NCBI RefSeq assembly: GCF_001442755.1
Contig: NZ_CP006367.1
Location: forward strand, 3,348,001 to 3,412,000
From: Aureimonas sp. AU20
Lineage (GTDB): Bacteria; Pseudomonadota; Alphaproteobacteria; Rhizobiales; Rhizobiaceae
Reading direction: 5' to 3'
DNA: 64,000 nucleotides
In this document: positions 7,481 through 15,783 of the stretch, piece after piece
Layout of the letters: the number at the start of each line of letters is the position of its first letter
Numbering within the stretch: the first letter of the stretch is position 1
Notes under the pieces: generated by a model
The model's database searches: none
Told to the model about the DNA's origin: nothing
Seen by the model: only the letters and a program-made list of their open reading frames with translations
Made by a program: the position numbers and the translations under genes

Positions 7481-8676
7481 TGAACCACGAGGTCGGCCTG
7501 AAGCGCGCCTGAGGTCTTGATGGCCTGGAGAATGGCGATGATGCCGGTGGGCTTCAGGCCTAGCCTGTTGAGCCCGCGCACCACGGCATCGAGATTGGCG
7601 CCCTGCACGATGGCGAGATTGCCGCCCTCCTGCTGGGCGTCCACCGTCGTGTCCTTGGTGACCACGGTCTGCCCGTTGGAAAGCGGGCCGGGCTGCGAGA
7701 CGTTGGGTGTGTCGGTGATGCGCACGGTCAGGCTGCCGTGGGTGACGGCCACCGTCGAGATCTTGACGTCCTGCCCGATCACCACCGTTCCCGTGCGCTC
7801 GTCGATCACCACTTTCGCCGCCTGGTCGGGCGCGATCTGCAGATCGCCGAGATCGGCGATAAAGCGCGTGGAGGAAAGCTTGGCGGGCTTGGTCAGCGTG
7901 ATGTTGCGGAAATCCTGCTCGCGCGCCACCGGCCGCCCATAGGCGCTGACGGAGAAAGCGTTGATCGCGTCCACGACGCGGATCGCCGTGCGATAGTCGG
8001 GGTTGCGCAGTTCCATCGTGATGGTCGGTGTTTCCACTGTGGCGCGCGGCACTTCGCGCTCGATCAGCGCGCCGCCGGCGATGCGCCCGGTGGTGGGCGT
8101 GCCCTGCGTCAGACTCTCGTTGGTGCCCTCGGACGAGAAGCCGCTGACCGCAAGCGCGCCCTGGCCGACGGCGTAGATCTCGCCGTCCGGGCCATAGAGC
8201 GGGGTCATCACGAGCGTGCCGCCCATCAGCGAGGAGGCGTCGCCGAGCGAGGACACGTTGACGTCGATGCGCGAGCCGATGCCGGAAAAGGCCGGCAGAT
8301 CGGCCGTCACCACCACGGCCGCGACGTTGCGGGTGCGCGGGTTGGCCGAGCGCACGTTGACGCCCATCCGGTCCAGCATGGACTGGAGCGACTGTTCGGT
8401 GAAGGGCGAGTTGCGCAAACTATCGCCCGTGCCCTGAAGGCCGATCACCAGACCGTAGCCGACGAGCTGGTTGTCGCGCACGCCCTTGATCGTGGTGATG
8501 TCCTTGATGCGCACGCCGCCCGAAGTGCGCACGCGCGGAACCACGACGTTGAAACGCTCCTGCGCGCCGATGCCGGCCTGTCCGTAGGAGCCGGCGCCGT
8601 AATCGGCGGCGAAGGCCGTGGTGAGGCTGAGCGAGGCAGCAGTGGCTAACCCGAGAAGGCGAAGGTAACGGCTCAT
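7477..8676 (-). CDS. flgI: Flagellar P-ring protein FlgI
   Basis: FlgI forms the periplasmic P-ring bushing around the rod. The 399-aa product has a Sec signal peptide (about residues 1-23, ending TAFA), then RIKDITTIKGVRDNQLVGYGLVIGL, LQSMLDRMGV and the C-terminal LNRLGLKPTGIIAILQAIK with GALQADLVVQ at the very end, all FlgI hallmarks. The length is slightly above the usual ~370. It overlaps flgA upstream and motE downstream by four bases each, so it lies mid-operon. Confidence 0.97.
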   Translation of the reverse strand: MSRYLRLLGLATAASLSLTTAFAADYGAGSYGQAGIGAQERFNVVVPRVRTSGGVRIKDITTIKGVRDNQLVGYGLVIGLQGTGDSLRNSPFTEQSLQSMLDRMGVNVRSANPRTRNVAAVVVTADLPAFSGIGSRIDVNVSSLGDASSLMGGTLVMTPLYGPDGEIYAVGQGALAVSGFSSEGTNESLTQGTPTTGRIAGGALIEREVPRATVETPTITMELRNPDYRTAIRVVDAINAFSVSAYGRPVAREQDFRNITLTKPAKLSSTRFIADLGDLQIAPDQAAKVVIDERTGTVVIGQDVKISTVAVTHGSLTVRITDTPNVSQPGPLSNGQTVVTKDTTVDAQQEGGNLAIVQGANLDAVVRGLNRLGLKPTGIIAILQAIKTSGALQADLVVQ

Positions 8677-9158
8677 TGCGCGGACACCTCGATCGAGCCG
8701 TCTTCCATGGCGACGCCGGAAATCGTGACGCCGCTGTCGATATTGCGCACGCGCACCGCCTGCCCCGTGCCGGCGGACTGGAGCGGCGTGCCCATGCCGG
8801 TGATGAGAAGCCCCTCTTCCCGGTAGATCAGCTTGGCCGGCACGCCCGCCGTCACCGTGTCGGGAGACTTCAGGTCCGACAGAAGGATGGGCTGGTTGGG
8901 CAGGAGTGTGCGCCGCGCCAGGCGGTTGCGCAGCATGCCTTCCTCCACGACGTAGGCGGACAACTGCTCGCCCGGCACGGTGAAGCGCATGGGCATGACG
9001 CCTTTGTCGAGAACGCTCTGGCCGGGATAGACCACGGCGGTCGGCACCGGCAGGTTGAGATCCGCCGCCAGCGAGGGCGACGGCAGGAGTGATGGAGCGA
9101 GCCCCGCGCCCAGCGAAGCCGCGAGGAAGAGACGGCGGAGAAGCGAGGCTGCAAGCAT
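8673..9158 (-). CDS. flgA: P-ring assembly chaperone FlgA
   Basis: FlgA is a periplasmic chaperone for FlgI polymerisation. The 161-aa product has a signal peptide (about residues 1-32, ending SLAADL) and a SAF/ChapFlgA domain with VVYPGQSVLDKGVM and the C-terminal AGTGQAVRVRNIDSGVTISG block. It is short compared with enteric FlgA but normal for rhizobia, which lack the extra N-terminal domain. The gene follows flgG after three bases and overlaps flgI by four. Confidence 0.94.
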   Translation of the reverse strand: MLAASLLRRLFLAASLGAGLAPSLLPSPSLAADLNLPVPTAVVYPGQSVLDKGVMPMRFTVPGEQLSAYVVEEGMLRNRLARRTLLPNQPILLSDLKSPDTVTAGVPAKLIYREEGLLITGMGTPLQSAGTGQAVRVRNIDSGVTISGVAMEDGSIEVSAQ

Positions 9159-9161
9159 GGC

Positions 9162-9944
9162 TTAGCGGAGGCCCTTGGAGACGACGCCGGCCATTTCGTC
9201 GGCGGCCTGGATGACCTTGGAGTTCATCTCGTAGGCGCGCTGCGCCGAGATCAGCTCGGAGATTTCCTTCACCGGATCGACGTTGGAGTTTTCCAGATAG
9301 GCCTGCTTGATGACGCCGTAGCCGGGGTCGCCCGGAATGCCGGCGATCGGCGCGCCGGACGCGGCGGTCTCGCGGAACAGGTTGTTGCCCTGCGCGGCGA
9401 GGCCCGGCTCGTTGGCGAAGTTGACGAGCGTGAGCTGGCCGATCAGCTGATCGGTGCCCTCGACCTTGGCATAGACCTCGCCGGTGTTGTTGACGCTGAC
9501 CTGCGTGGTGTTCTGGGGAATGGTGAGGCCGGGGTCGACGGTGAAGCCGTCCAGCGTCACGATCTGGCCCGTGGCGCTTTTGTTGAAGGCGCCGTCGCGG
9601 GTGTAGAGCACCTCGCCGCCCGGGCCCTGGATCTGGAAGTAGCCCTGGCCGTTGATGGCCAGATCCAGATCGTTGCCGGTCTGCTCCAGAGCGCCCTGGA
9701 TGTGCACCGAGCGAACCGCCGCCGTGCGCACGCCGAGGCCGATCTGCACGCCTTCGGGAACGACGTTCTCGCCGCCGCGCGCCGGAACGCCCTGGGCCCG
9801 CTCGACCTGATAGAGAAGGTCGGTGAACTCGGCGCGGGCGCGCTTGAAGCCGGTGGTGTTGATGTTCGCGATGTTGTTCGCGATCACTTCGACATTGGTC
9901 TGCTGGGCGTTCATGCCGGTCGCGGCGATCGCAAGGGCGCGCAT
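9162..9944 (-). CDS. flgG: Flagellar distal rod protein FlgG
   Basis: FlgG forms the distal rod. The 260-aa product has the standard length. The N terminus [20 protein letters not shown] with [13 protein letters not shown] is the conserved rod/hook signature; a central [14 protein letters not shown] segment follows; and the C-terminal helix has [32 protein letters not shown]. It lies between fliE and flgA in the flgB operon. Confidence 0.98.
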   Translation of the reverse strand: MRALAIAATGMNAQQTNVEVIANNIANINTTGFKRARAEFTDLLYQVERAQGVPARGGENVVPEGVQIGLGVRTAAVRSVHIQGALEQTGNDLDLAINGQGYFQIQGPGGEVLYTRDGAFNKSATGQIVTLDGFTVDPGLTIPQNTTQVSVNNTGEVYAKVEGTDQLIGQLTLVNFANEPGLAAQGNNLFRETAASGAPIAGIPGDPGYGVIKQAYLENSNVDPVKEISELISAQRAYEMNSKVIQAADEMAGVVSKGLR

Positions 9945-9959
9945 TGGCTGATACTTTCG

Positions 9960-10286
9960 TTAGATCGACATGCGGGAAAGTTCGAGATAGGCGGAGACGA
10001 CCTTGTCGCGGATAGCGATGGCCGTCTGGAGCGTGCGTTCGGCGCCCATCACCGCGTCCACCACGGCCTGGGTCGAGGCCTTGCCGTTGACGCCCTGGAT
10101 CGAGGTCGCCTCGGCGCCTTTCATCGTGTGGCTGGCCTCGCGGGCCATGTCGGCCATGGCGGCGGCGAAGCCCTGCCCGGCGGAGGCGGCGCTGGATTCG
10201 GACGGGCCGGAGGTCAGCGCGGGGGCGAGCCCATCCAGGCGAAAGGTGTCGACGCGCGCGGCCGCGCTTCCGATGGCGGGGATCAT
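9960..10286 (-). CDS. fliE: Flagellar hook-basal body complex protein FliE
   Basis: FliE links the MS ring to the proximal rod and is an early export substrate. The 108-aa product is typical in length. Its C-terminal half carries the FliE signature: MKGAEATSIQGVNGKASTQAV, AERTLQTAIAIRDKVVSAYLELSRMSI. The N-terminal third is low-complexity Ala/Ser-rich, as usual. It is five bases downstream of flgC. Confidence 0.95.
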   Translation of the reverse strand: MIPAIGSAAARVDTFRLDGLAPALTSGPSESSAASAGQGFAAAMADMAREASHTMKGAEATSIQGVNGKASTQAVVDAVMGAERTLQTAIAIRDKVVSAYLELSRMSI

Positions 10287-10291
10287 GGCGT

Positions 10292-10708
10292 TCAGCCTCT
10301 CATGAGATCGATGGTCAGGTTGATCAGCTCGCGCGCCTGCTTGATGACCTGCAGGTTCGCTTCGTAGGAGCGGTTGGCCTCGCGCATGTCGGCCATTTCG
10401 ACGAGCGGGCTGACATTGGGCATCTTGACGTAGCCGTCGGCATCCGCCGCCGGATTGCCCGGGTCGTATTCCGACTTGAACTCGGACCGGTCGACGCCGA
10501 CGTCCTTCACATGGACGATCTCGGCGCCGGTCAGGCGGTCGATCTCGGAGGTGAAGGTCACGGTCTTGCGGCGATAGGGATCGGAGCCCGGCGTCTCGCC
10601 AGTCGAGCGCGAGTTGGCGACGTTTTCGGAAACGACGCGCAGGCGGGTCGACTGGGCTTCGAGGCCGCTGGCGGCGATGCGAAGCGCGGAGGAAATGGCG
10701 TCGGTCAT
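10292..10708 (-). CDS. flgC: Flagellar proximal rod protein FlgC
   Basis: FlgC is a proximal rod subunit. The 138-aa product has the N-terminal rod signature [29 protein letters not shown] and the C-terminal [32 protein letters not shown] helix. The length matches the family. It follows flgB after six bases and precedes fliE. Confidence 0.97.
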   Translation of the reverse strand: MTDAISSALRIAASGLEAQSTRLRVVSENVANSRSTGETPGSDPYRRKTVTFTSEIDRLTGAEIVHVKDVGVDRSEFKSEYDPGNPAADADGYVKMPNVSPLVEMADMREANRSYEANLQVIKQARELINLTIDLMRG

Positions 10709-10714
10709 CGCCCG

Positions 10715-11095
10715 TCAGCCTTTCACGGTCGAGAGATACATGCGGTGAAAGGCCTTGGCGATCGACGTGTCGAGCGCGTAGTCGCGCGAGATCTCGCCCG
10801 CCTTCAGCATTTCCTGCTCAAGGCTCACCGAGTTGCCGGAATGGGTGATGTCCCAAGGAGTCTGGCGGGCCTCGTCGACGCCGAAATCCTTGCCCGCCGA
10901 GGCCACGAGGTGGCTCGGGTTGGAGGCGGCCAGATCCAGCTTGGTGGTTTCCAAGACCGTCGTGAAGGCCGACACGTCCTTGGCCCGGTAGCCCGGCGTG
11001 TTGGCGTTGGCGACGTTTTCGGCGACCACGGCCTGGCGCTGCGAAAGCCAGTCGGCGCGCGTGGAGGAAAGGCCGAAGAGATAAAGATCGCTCAT
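10715..11095 (-). CDS. flgB: Flagellar proximal rod protein FlgB
   Basis: FlgB is the other proximal rod subunit and the first gene of the flgB-flgC-fliE-flgG-flgA-flgI-motE-flgH operon. The 126-aa product includes RQAVVAENVANANTPGYRAKDV near the N terminus and the C-terminal EEM-type helix with SLEQEMLKAGEISRDYALDTSIAKAFHRMY. The upstream 200 bases carry a CtrA-type box and an 18-base palindrome. Confidence 0.97.
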   Translation of the reverse strand: MSDLYLFGLSSTRADWLSQRQAVVAENVANANTPGYRAKDVSAFTTVLETTKLDLAASNPSHLVASAGKDFGVDEARQTPWDITHSGNSVSLEQEMLKAGEISRDYALDTSIAKAFHRMYLSTVKG

Positions 11096-11185
11096 GGGGG
11101 GCGTTCATCCTCGAGAAACATCTCGTAACGCCGTTTTAAGAAAATCCACTTGTCCGAAACTGGTGAACGGAACAAAAACGCCTTA

Positions 11186-11200
11186 TTAATCAATCGTTAA
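11186..11200. promoter_or_regulatory. Candidate CtrA box upstream of flgB
   Basis: The sequence TTAATCAATCGTTAA is an exact TTAA-N7-TTAA match to the CtrA consensus and is followed by CC. It lies about 90 bases before the flgB start in an AT-rich stretch of an otherwise GC-rich window. CtrA controls motility genes in several alphaproteobacteria. Binding here is inferred. Confidence 0.55.
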
Positions 11201-11212
11201 CCGCGGTTAACG
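11195..11212. promoter_or_regulatory. 18-base perfect palindrome CGTTAACCGCGGTTAACG
   Basis: A perfect two-fold symmetric site that shares its left arm with the CtrA-type box. A further TTAA follows at 11217-11220, so TTAA recurs at 11197, 11207 and 11217, that is every 10 bases or one helical turn. It is a plausible operator for a dimeric regulator of the flgB operon; the regulator is unknown. Confidence 0.5.
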
Positions 11213-11240
11213 CACGTTAATACTTAAAGACAAAATAAAA

Positions 11241-11262
11241 GGCCCCGCCTTGCGGCAGGGCC
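11241..11262 (-). terminator. Intrinsic terminator after the flhB-linked unknown gene
   Basis: GGCCCCGCC and GGCAGGGCC form a 9-base stem with one mismatch around a four-base loop. On the minus strand it is followed by TTTTATTTT. It lies 30 bases past the stop of the gene at 11292-11741 and separates that unit from the flgB promoter. Confidence 0.75.
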
Positions 11263-11291
11263 TGGATTGGAACCGGGTGGTGCGAGAGGGC

Positions 11292-11741
11292 TCAGACGCG
11301 CGGCGCGGTGCGCATCCTGGCGCCCTCGATCGCGCGCGCCAGGCGCTGCGTGTTGACGCTGGGGTCGGTGTCCGGCTCGGAAAACGCGATGTAGTTGATA
11401 TGGACGGAGGCCCGCGTCGAGGACAGGCTTAGGCGGAAATGGACGCTGACCTCGGGCAGGCGAAGCTCCATGTCGAGATCGATGGTCGGGGCCGAGCCCC
11501 AGGTCAGCTGCACTTCGCCTGAGTCCGCGAAGCGCAGCGCGCCGGGCTGGAGGTAGAGCTGCGCCGAGGATTCCATGATGTCGGCGATGTTGCCGTAGGC
11601 TTCCATACGCAGGAAGGCGACATAGTCGATCGCTTCCACCAGTCGCAGTTCCGCGACGACTTCGCGGATGCCGTTCGCCACCAGCCGTTCCCGATCCGCT
11701 GCGTGCTTGTTGCGAACGTTAAGCATGACTTGGGCGCCCAT
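11292..11741 (-). CDS. Unknown protein in the flagellar locus, downstream of flhB
   Basis: 149 aa. I do not recognise a family. There is no signal peptide or membrane segment. The protein looks like a mixed helix/strand domain: an acidic/basic N-terminal helix (residues 1-45), a middle part with alternating hydrophobic residues (EVQLTWGSAPTIDLDMELRLPEV), and a basic C-terminal tail. It starts 65 bases after flhB in the same direction and ends at a terminator, so it is probably the last gene of the motA-flhB unit. Its position between flhB and flgB suggests a flagellar role; this is inferred only. Confidence 0.75.
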   Translation of the reverse strand: MGAQVMLNVRNKHAADRERLVANGIREVVAELRLVEAIDYVAFLRMEAYGNIADIMESSAQLYLQPGALRFADSGEVQLTWGSAPTIDLDMELRLPEVSVHFRLSLSSTRASVHINYIAFSEPDTDPSVNTQRLARAIEGARMRTAPRV

Positions 11742-11806
11742 GGAGAACCTTTACTCGGGAAGAAGAACATGTCGGTCCGGACGCATGACGGTGTGCCACG
11801 GTCCGC

Positions 11807-12895
11807 TTAGGCGACCCCAATTTCCATGCGCGTGCCTGACCGCTCATGGAGATAGTAGATAACCTCGGCGACAGCTTTGAAGAACTGCGGCGGAATCATC
11901 TGATCGACTTCGACATGATCGTACATCGACCTTGCCAAGAGCTTGTCCTCCACTACGGGAATGTCATGCGTCTCGGCAATCTCGCGAATTTTCAAGGCCA
12001 TGGCGTCGACGCCCTTGGCGACGACGAGCGGCGCGCCGCCTTCCTCGCGCACATAGCGCAGGGCGATGGCGTAGTGGGTCGGGTTGGCGATCACGACCGT
12101 GGCCTTGGGAACCGAGGCCATCATGCGCCGGCGGTTGCGCTCGCGGGCGATCTGGCGCTGGCGCGCCTTGACCATCGGATCGCCTTCCGACTGCTTCATC
12201 TCGTCCTTGATTTCCTGCTTGGACATGCGCAGGTCGCGCCGCCACAGGATGCGGGAGAAGAGAAGGTCGGCCGCCACGAGCAGGATCGTAGCCACCGACA
12301 CGGCGGCCAGGAGCCGCATCGCCAAGCCGAGGATGGTTTCCGGCAACTGAAGAGGATCTGAGAACATCGTCGTCAACAAGAGGGGTAATTCCTCGGAAAG
12401 AATCCATCCGACGATGATTGTTACGCCAAAGAACTTGAACAAGGACTTAGCGAACTCGGTGAAGCCGCGCTTGCCGAACATGCGACCCCAACCTTGGCTT
12501 AACGAAACATTCGAAGCCTTGGGTCGAATTCGCTCAAGATTGATCTGCGGCGGATTCTGCAGGAGCGAGGCGAGAATGCCGGCCACGACAAAGAGGCCGG
12601 TGGCCGGCAGCACGAAATGGGCTGCCTGAAGCGTCGTGGCATGAAGAAAGCCGAGCGCGTCGTAGCCGTTGCGCAGCGGCCATTGCGTCGGGTTCTCGAA
12701 GGTGACCTTCAGATCGCTGAACAGCTGGGCGGCGTTGTTGCGCGCCTGGAAGATGACGACGCAGATGGACGCCAGGAGCGAGGCGAGGATCGGCGCCTCG
12801 CGCGAGACGGGAAGGTTGCCCTTCTCCACCGTGTCGCGAATGCGCTTCTCTGTCGGGTCTTCTGTTTGGGACTCTTTGTCCGCGCCGTCCGCCAT
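11807..12895 (-). CDS. flhB: Flagellar export switch protein FlhB
   Basis: FlhB is the export-apparatus component that switches substrate specificity from hook to filament. The 362-aa product starts TEDPTEKRIRDTVEKGN (typical of FlhB), has four membrane segments over about residues 35-215, then a cytoplasmic domain with EIKDEMKQSEGDP and the self-cleavage site NPTH (about residues 268-271, in VIANPTHYAIALRY). The C terminus is of the usual length. It follows fliG after 75 bases. Confidence 0.97.
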   Translation of the reverse strand: MADGADKESQTEDPTEKRIRDTVEKGNLPVSREAPILASLLASICVVIFQARNNAAQLFSDLKVTFENPTQWPLRNGYDALGFLHATTLQAAHFVLPATGLFVVAGILASLLQNPPQINLERIRPKASNVSLSQGWGRMFGKRGFTEFAKSLFKFFGVTIIVGWILSEELPLLLTTMFSDPLQLPETILGLAMRLLAAVSVATILLVAADLLFSRILWRRDLRMSKQEIKDEMKQSEGDPMVKARQRQIARERNRRRMMASVPKATVVIANPTHYAIALRYVREEGGAPLVVAKGVDAMALKIREIAETHDIPVVEDKLLARSMYDHVEVDQMIPPQFFKAVAEVIYYLHERSGTRMEIGVA

Positions 12896-12970
12896 GGTCC
12901 GCCCGCTCCCGATCGCGCATGAGAAAACGCCGGGAGAGGACCCTCATGGTCCCCGCCCGGCGTCCTTGGT

Positions 12971-13993
12971 TCACTCGCCCTTTTCGGTGAGGTCGAGACG
13001 ACCTTCGGCCGAAAGGCGAAGGGCGGCCGCGGCGATGGAGCGCCGCGCGTCGTGGACGAGGTTCGCAGCCACCGCCTCGTTGCGGCCGAGCTCGGCTTCG
13101 ACCATGCGCCGGGCGCGGGCGCCGAGCGCTGCCAGAACGGCCTCGCGCATGGTTTCGTCGGTGCCCGACAGGGCCTGCGTGACCGTTTCGGTCGGGATCG
13201 CGTCGAACAGGAGCAGGCGGGACTTCTTGGGAAGACCCGGAATGTCCTCGAAGGCGAAGAGCAGCTTGCGCAGCTCCTTGGCCTCTTCCGGCTCGCTGCT
13301 CTCGATCGATTCCAGGAGATCGTCGGTCTGCCGCTTTTCCATGCGGTTGACGATCTCGGCGAGCGTGGCGTGCCGGGCCTTGCGCTCGGCACCGTTGCCG
13401 GCCGCCACGAAGGACTCGCGGAAGCGGTGCTCGATGAGCCGCGCCATCTGCTCGGTCGGCGGCTTGGCCGAGAGCATGCGTCGCACCACGTCGTTGCGCA
13501 GCGGCCCGTCCAGCGCGGCGACGACCTGGGCGGCCACCTCCGCCTTCAGGCGCTGCACGGCATAGGCGATGATCTGCGGATGCTCCTTGAGAAGAAGCGC
13601 GGTGATGGCCTGCGCGCCGAGCTGTTCCAGCTCGTACCAGACCGGCAGCGCGTTCTCGTCCTCGAGACCTTCGTCGCGATCGAAGACCAGCGCCAGTTCC
13701 TCGCTCGACAGCGACGAGCGCAGGAGCTTGGACAGTTCGCTGTCGAGGGCGGCAAGGCCCGGACCGCTGCGGAAGGCGTCCTGGAAATCGGCGACGATGG
13801 CGTCGAGCTCGATCGCGGTCACCGGCTTCTGGTGCGAGGCGCCTTGGCGCAGGGTGCGGATCTCGTCGGGGGTAAAGTGCTTCAGGAGCTTGGCTGCGCC
13901 TTCGCCGCCAAGCGTGAGCAGCAGGATCGCCGCGCGAGCTGCGCCGGACTTGTTCGGTCCTTCGAGCTCCAAAGGTGAGTAGGCACCCAACAT
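12971..13993 (-). CDS. fliG: Flagellar rotor switch protein FliG
   Basis: FliG is the rotor component that interacts with the stators and FliF. The 340-aa product has the normal three-part architecture. Residues about 17-110 are FliG-N (AAILLLTLGGEGAAKLLKHF). A middle domain contains the conserved EHPQIIAYAVQRL. The C-terminal domain has the charged torque helix with FAFEDIPGLPKKSRLLLF. Gene order motA-fliM-(DUF6468)-fliN-fliG-flhB is the rhizobial one. Ten bases separate it from fliN. Confidence 0.96.
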   Translation of the reverse strand: MLGAYSPLELEGPNKSGAARAAILLLTLGGEGAAKLLKHFTPDEIRTLRQGASHQKPVTAIELDAIVADFQDAFRSGPGLAALDSELSKLLRSSLSSEELALVFDRDEGLEDENALPVWYELEQLGAQAITALLLKEHPQIIAYAVQRLKAEVAAQVVAALDGPLRNDVVRRMLSAKPPTEQMARLIEHRFRESFVAAGNGAERKARHATLAEIVNRMEKRQTDDLLESIESSEPEEAKELRKLLFAFEDIPGLPKKSRLLLFDAIPTETVTQALSGTDETMREAVLAALGARARRMVEAELGRNEAVAANLVHDARRSIAAAALRLSAEGRLDLTEKGE

Positions 13994-14003
13994 GGCGAGG
14001 CCG

Positions 14004-14459
14004 TCAGATGGCGCCGGCGGACTTCGAGCGCGGCTGGCGCACGGCCGGCGACACGATCTCCGTCAGCGTGATGCCGAACCGTTGGTCCTCGTTCTCGAGC
14101 ACCACCACCTCGCCGCGCGCCACGATGCGGCCGTTGACCATCAGGTCCACCGGGTCGGACACGTTGGTGTCGAGCTTCACCACGGCGCCGCGCCCGAGCT
14201 TCATCAGGTTGGCGACCGGCATCACGGTGGAGCCGAGCACGACCTGCATGGTCACGGGGATGTTCATGATGACGTCGAGATTGGGCTGGGCCGGGGGCAG
14301 GTCCGCCGCGGCCGGCGCCATCTCCTCGTAGCCTTCCGCCATGAAGCCGTTTTCGGTGCCGAACTCGGTTTCGGTCTCTTCGGCGAACTCGGTGGCCTCC
14401 ATGCCGAAATTGGGCGTGAAGGTCGTTTCGGTCTCGAGGTCGATCGTCTGGTTGGGCAT
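14004..14459 (-). CDS. fliN: Flagellar switch protein FliN
   Basis: FliN forms the base of the C-ring with FliM. The C-terminal SpoA domain (from about residue 58: NLDVIMNIPVTMQVVLGSTVM, through LGRGAVVKLD, VNGRIVARGEVVV and FGITLTEIV) is clear. The acidic Glu/Thr-rich N-terminal half is typical of alphaproteobacterial FliN. I chose the ATG at 14459 (MPNQTIDL, 151 aa) because GAAGGA lies ten bases upstream; an in-frame ATG at 14504 has no such site. Confidence 0.93.
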   Translation of the reverse strand: MPNQTIDLETETTFTPNFGMEATEFAEETETEFGTENGFMAEGYEEMAPAAADLPPAQPNLDVIMNIPVTMQVVLGSTVMPVANLMKLGRGAVVKLDTNVSDPVDLMVNGRIVARGEVVVLENEDQRFGITLTEIVSPAVRQPRSKSAGAI

Positions 14460-14507
14460 GGAAGACAGGTCCTTCGAAATGTCGCCGGGTCGAAGCGACC
14501 CCATTTA

Positions 14508-14858
14508 TTAACGAATAGCTGCTGGAACTGACGCGAAGCGGGACAGGGCGTCCACATCGTTGGCGGGCTGGGCGCGTCGGCGCTCGTAGCTGTCCAGGAT
14601 GATGTCGAGGCGTTCGGTGAGCTCCTGGGCCTCGCCCATGCGCTCCTCGAGGCTGCGCAGCGTCTGCACGCCCTCGGTCTTCAGGAGGATCACGGCGTTG
14701 GCCGCCCGGTTGATCGACTGGTCGGCCTCCACCAGCGCCGCGCGCAGGGCCGACTCGTCGCCGCGCAGGCGGCGCAGCTCGCGATACATCGAGCCCGTGC
14801 GCCAGCTGGTAACGAGAAGGGCGCCGACCAGAACCGCGTCAATCAGAAAGGATGTCAT
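14508..14858 (-). CDS. DUF6468-like flagellar-locus membrane protein
   Basis: 116 aa. One N-terminal membrane segment (MTSFLIDAVLVGALLVTSW) is followed by a cytoplasmic coiled coil (about residues 25-95, including YRELRRLRGDESALRAALVEADQSINRAANAVI and EERMGEAQELTERLDIILDSYERRR). Proteins of this shape sit between fliM and fliN in rhizobial flagellar clusters and are annotated DUF6468; I assign this from shape and context. It overlaps the fliM end by 20 bases. Function unknown; a membrane-tethered coiled coil next to C-ring genes could be an assembly factor. Confidence 0.75.
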   Translation of the reverse strand: MTSFLIDAVLVGALLVTSWRTGSMYRELRRLRGDESALRAALVEADQSINRAANAVILLKTEGVQTLRSLEERMGEAQELTERLDIILDSYERRRAQPANDVDALSRFASVPAAIR

Positions 14859-15774
14859 CGATGAACTCCTCCGTCGGGTCGACCGATTCCTCGATCCGCA
14901 CCATGTAGCTGTCGCGCGAGCGGCCCATATGGCCGCGGAACAGGCGCTGGCCCTCGCATTCGAGAACGAGCAGGCTTTCCATCGTCACATTGAGCGAAAG
15001 GGTCTGGCCGACCTGGAAGCAGGCGACCTCGCCGAGCGTCGTCGGGTGCTCGGCCAAAAGCGCGCTGACGCGCATGTCCGCCTTCTGGAAGCCCGCTTCC
15101 AGATCCTTGGTCCAGCTTTCGTCGACGATCGAGGGGCCGGCGTCCGGGATCACGGCGAGCGCGCGCTTGTGGAGCGAGAGCACCGCTTCGGGCACCGCGA
15201 TCCTGAGCGCCGCCAGACAGCGGCCGATCGAGACCTCGAAGCGGAATTCCACGAACTGGCGCGCGTCCTTGAGCAGCAGCGCGTCGAGCTTTGGACCGAT
15301 CTCCTCGGTGACGAGCCGGTCAGGCGCCATCTGCATCGGGGCGATGTCGCCGAACACGGCGTTGCCCGTATCGACAAAGGCGCGCAGGGCGTTGTCGGCG
15401 AAGAACTTGCCGACGCTGGTGAGCGGGCGGCCGAGCTCGGGCTTGTTGCGCCCGTCGCCGCCGAAGGCCGCTTCCGCCACTGTGTCGACGAAGAGCGGGC
15501 CGCCGGCCACCAGAACCGTCTCGCGCCATTTGGGTGAGCGCACGGTGAGCGCGATCTGCGTTTCGGCTTGCTCCATCGCCTTGGCGTCGAAGACGAAGTT
15601 CGAAAGGTCCGCGAACTCGATCTTCAGCTCGGAGGCGTAGGTCGCGTTCAGCTTGGCGCTCGCGGCCTCGGCCCAGGCGGCGCCGATGACCTTGAGGCGG
15701 GGGTAGCGGTCCGGCTCGATCCGGGCCGCCGAGCGAAGCCGCTCTCCGATGCGGCGGTCGGTGACGGTGTCCAT
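14839..15774 (-). CDS. fliM: Flagellar switch protein FliM
   Basis: FliM is the C-ring protein that connects FliG with FliN and receives CheY-P in enterics. The 311-aa product has a FliM middle domain (about residues 25-215) and a C-terminal SpoA domain (about 240-300, with FQVGQTLSLNVTMESLLVLECEGQRLFRG). The usual N-terminal CheY-binding peptide of the LSQxEIDALL type is not visible: the protein begins MDTVTDRRIGERLRSAARIEP. Identity as FliM rests on the position between motA and fliN, the length and the SpoA domain. Confidence 0.9.
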   Translation of the reverse strand: MDTVTDRRIGERLRSAARIEPDRYPRLKVIGAAWAEAASAKLNATYASELKIEFADLSNFVFDAKAMEQAETQIALTVRSPKWRETVLVAGGPLFVDTVAEAAFGGDGRNKPELGRPLTSVGKFFADNALRAFVDTGNAVFGDIAPMQMAPDRLVTEEIGPKLDALLLKDARQFVEFRFEVSIGRCLAALRIAVPEAVLSLHKRALAVIPDAGPSIVDESWTKDLEAGFQKADMRVSALLAEHPTTLGEVACFQVGQTLSLNVTMESLLVLECEGQRLFRGHMGRSRDSYMVRIEESVDPTEEFIDDILSD

Positions 15775-15783
15775 GAAGCCTCC

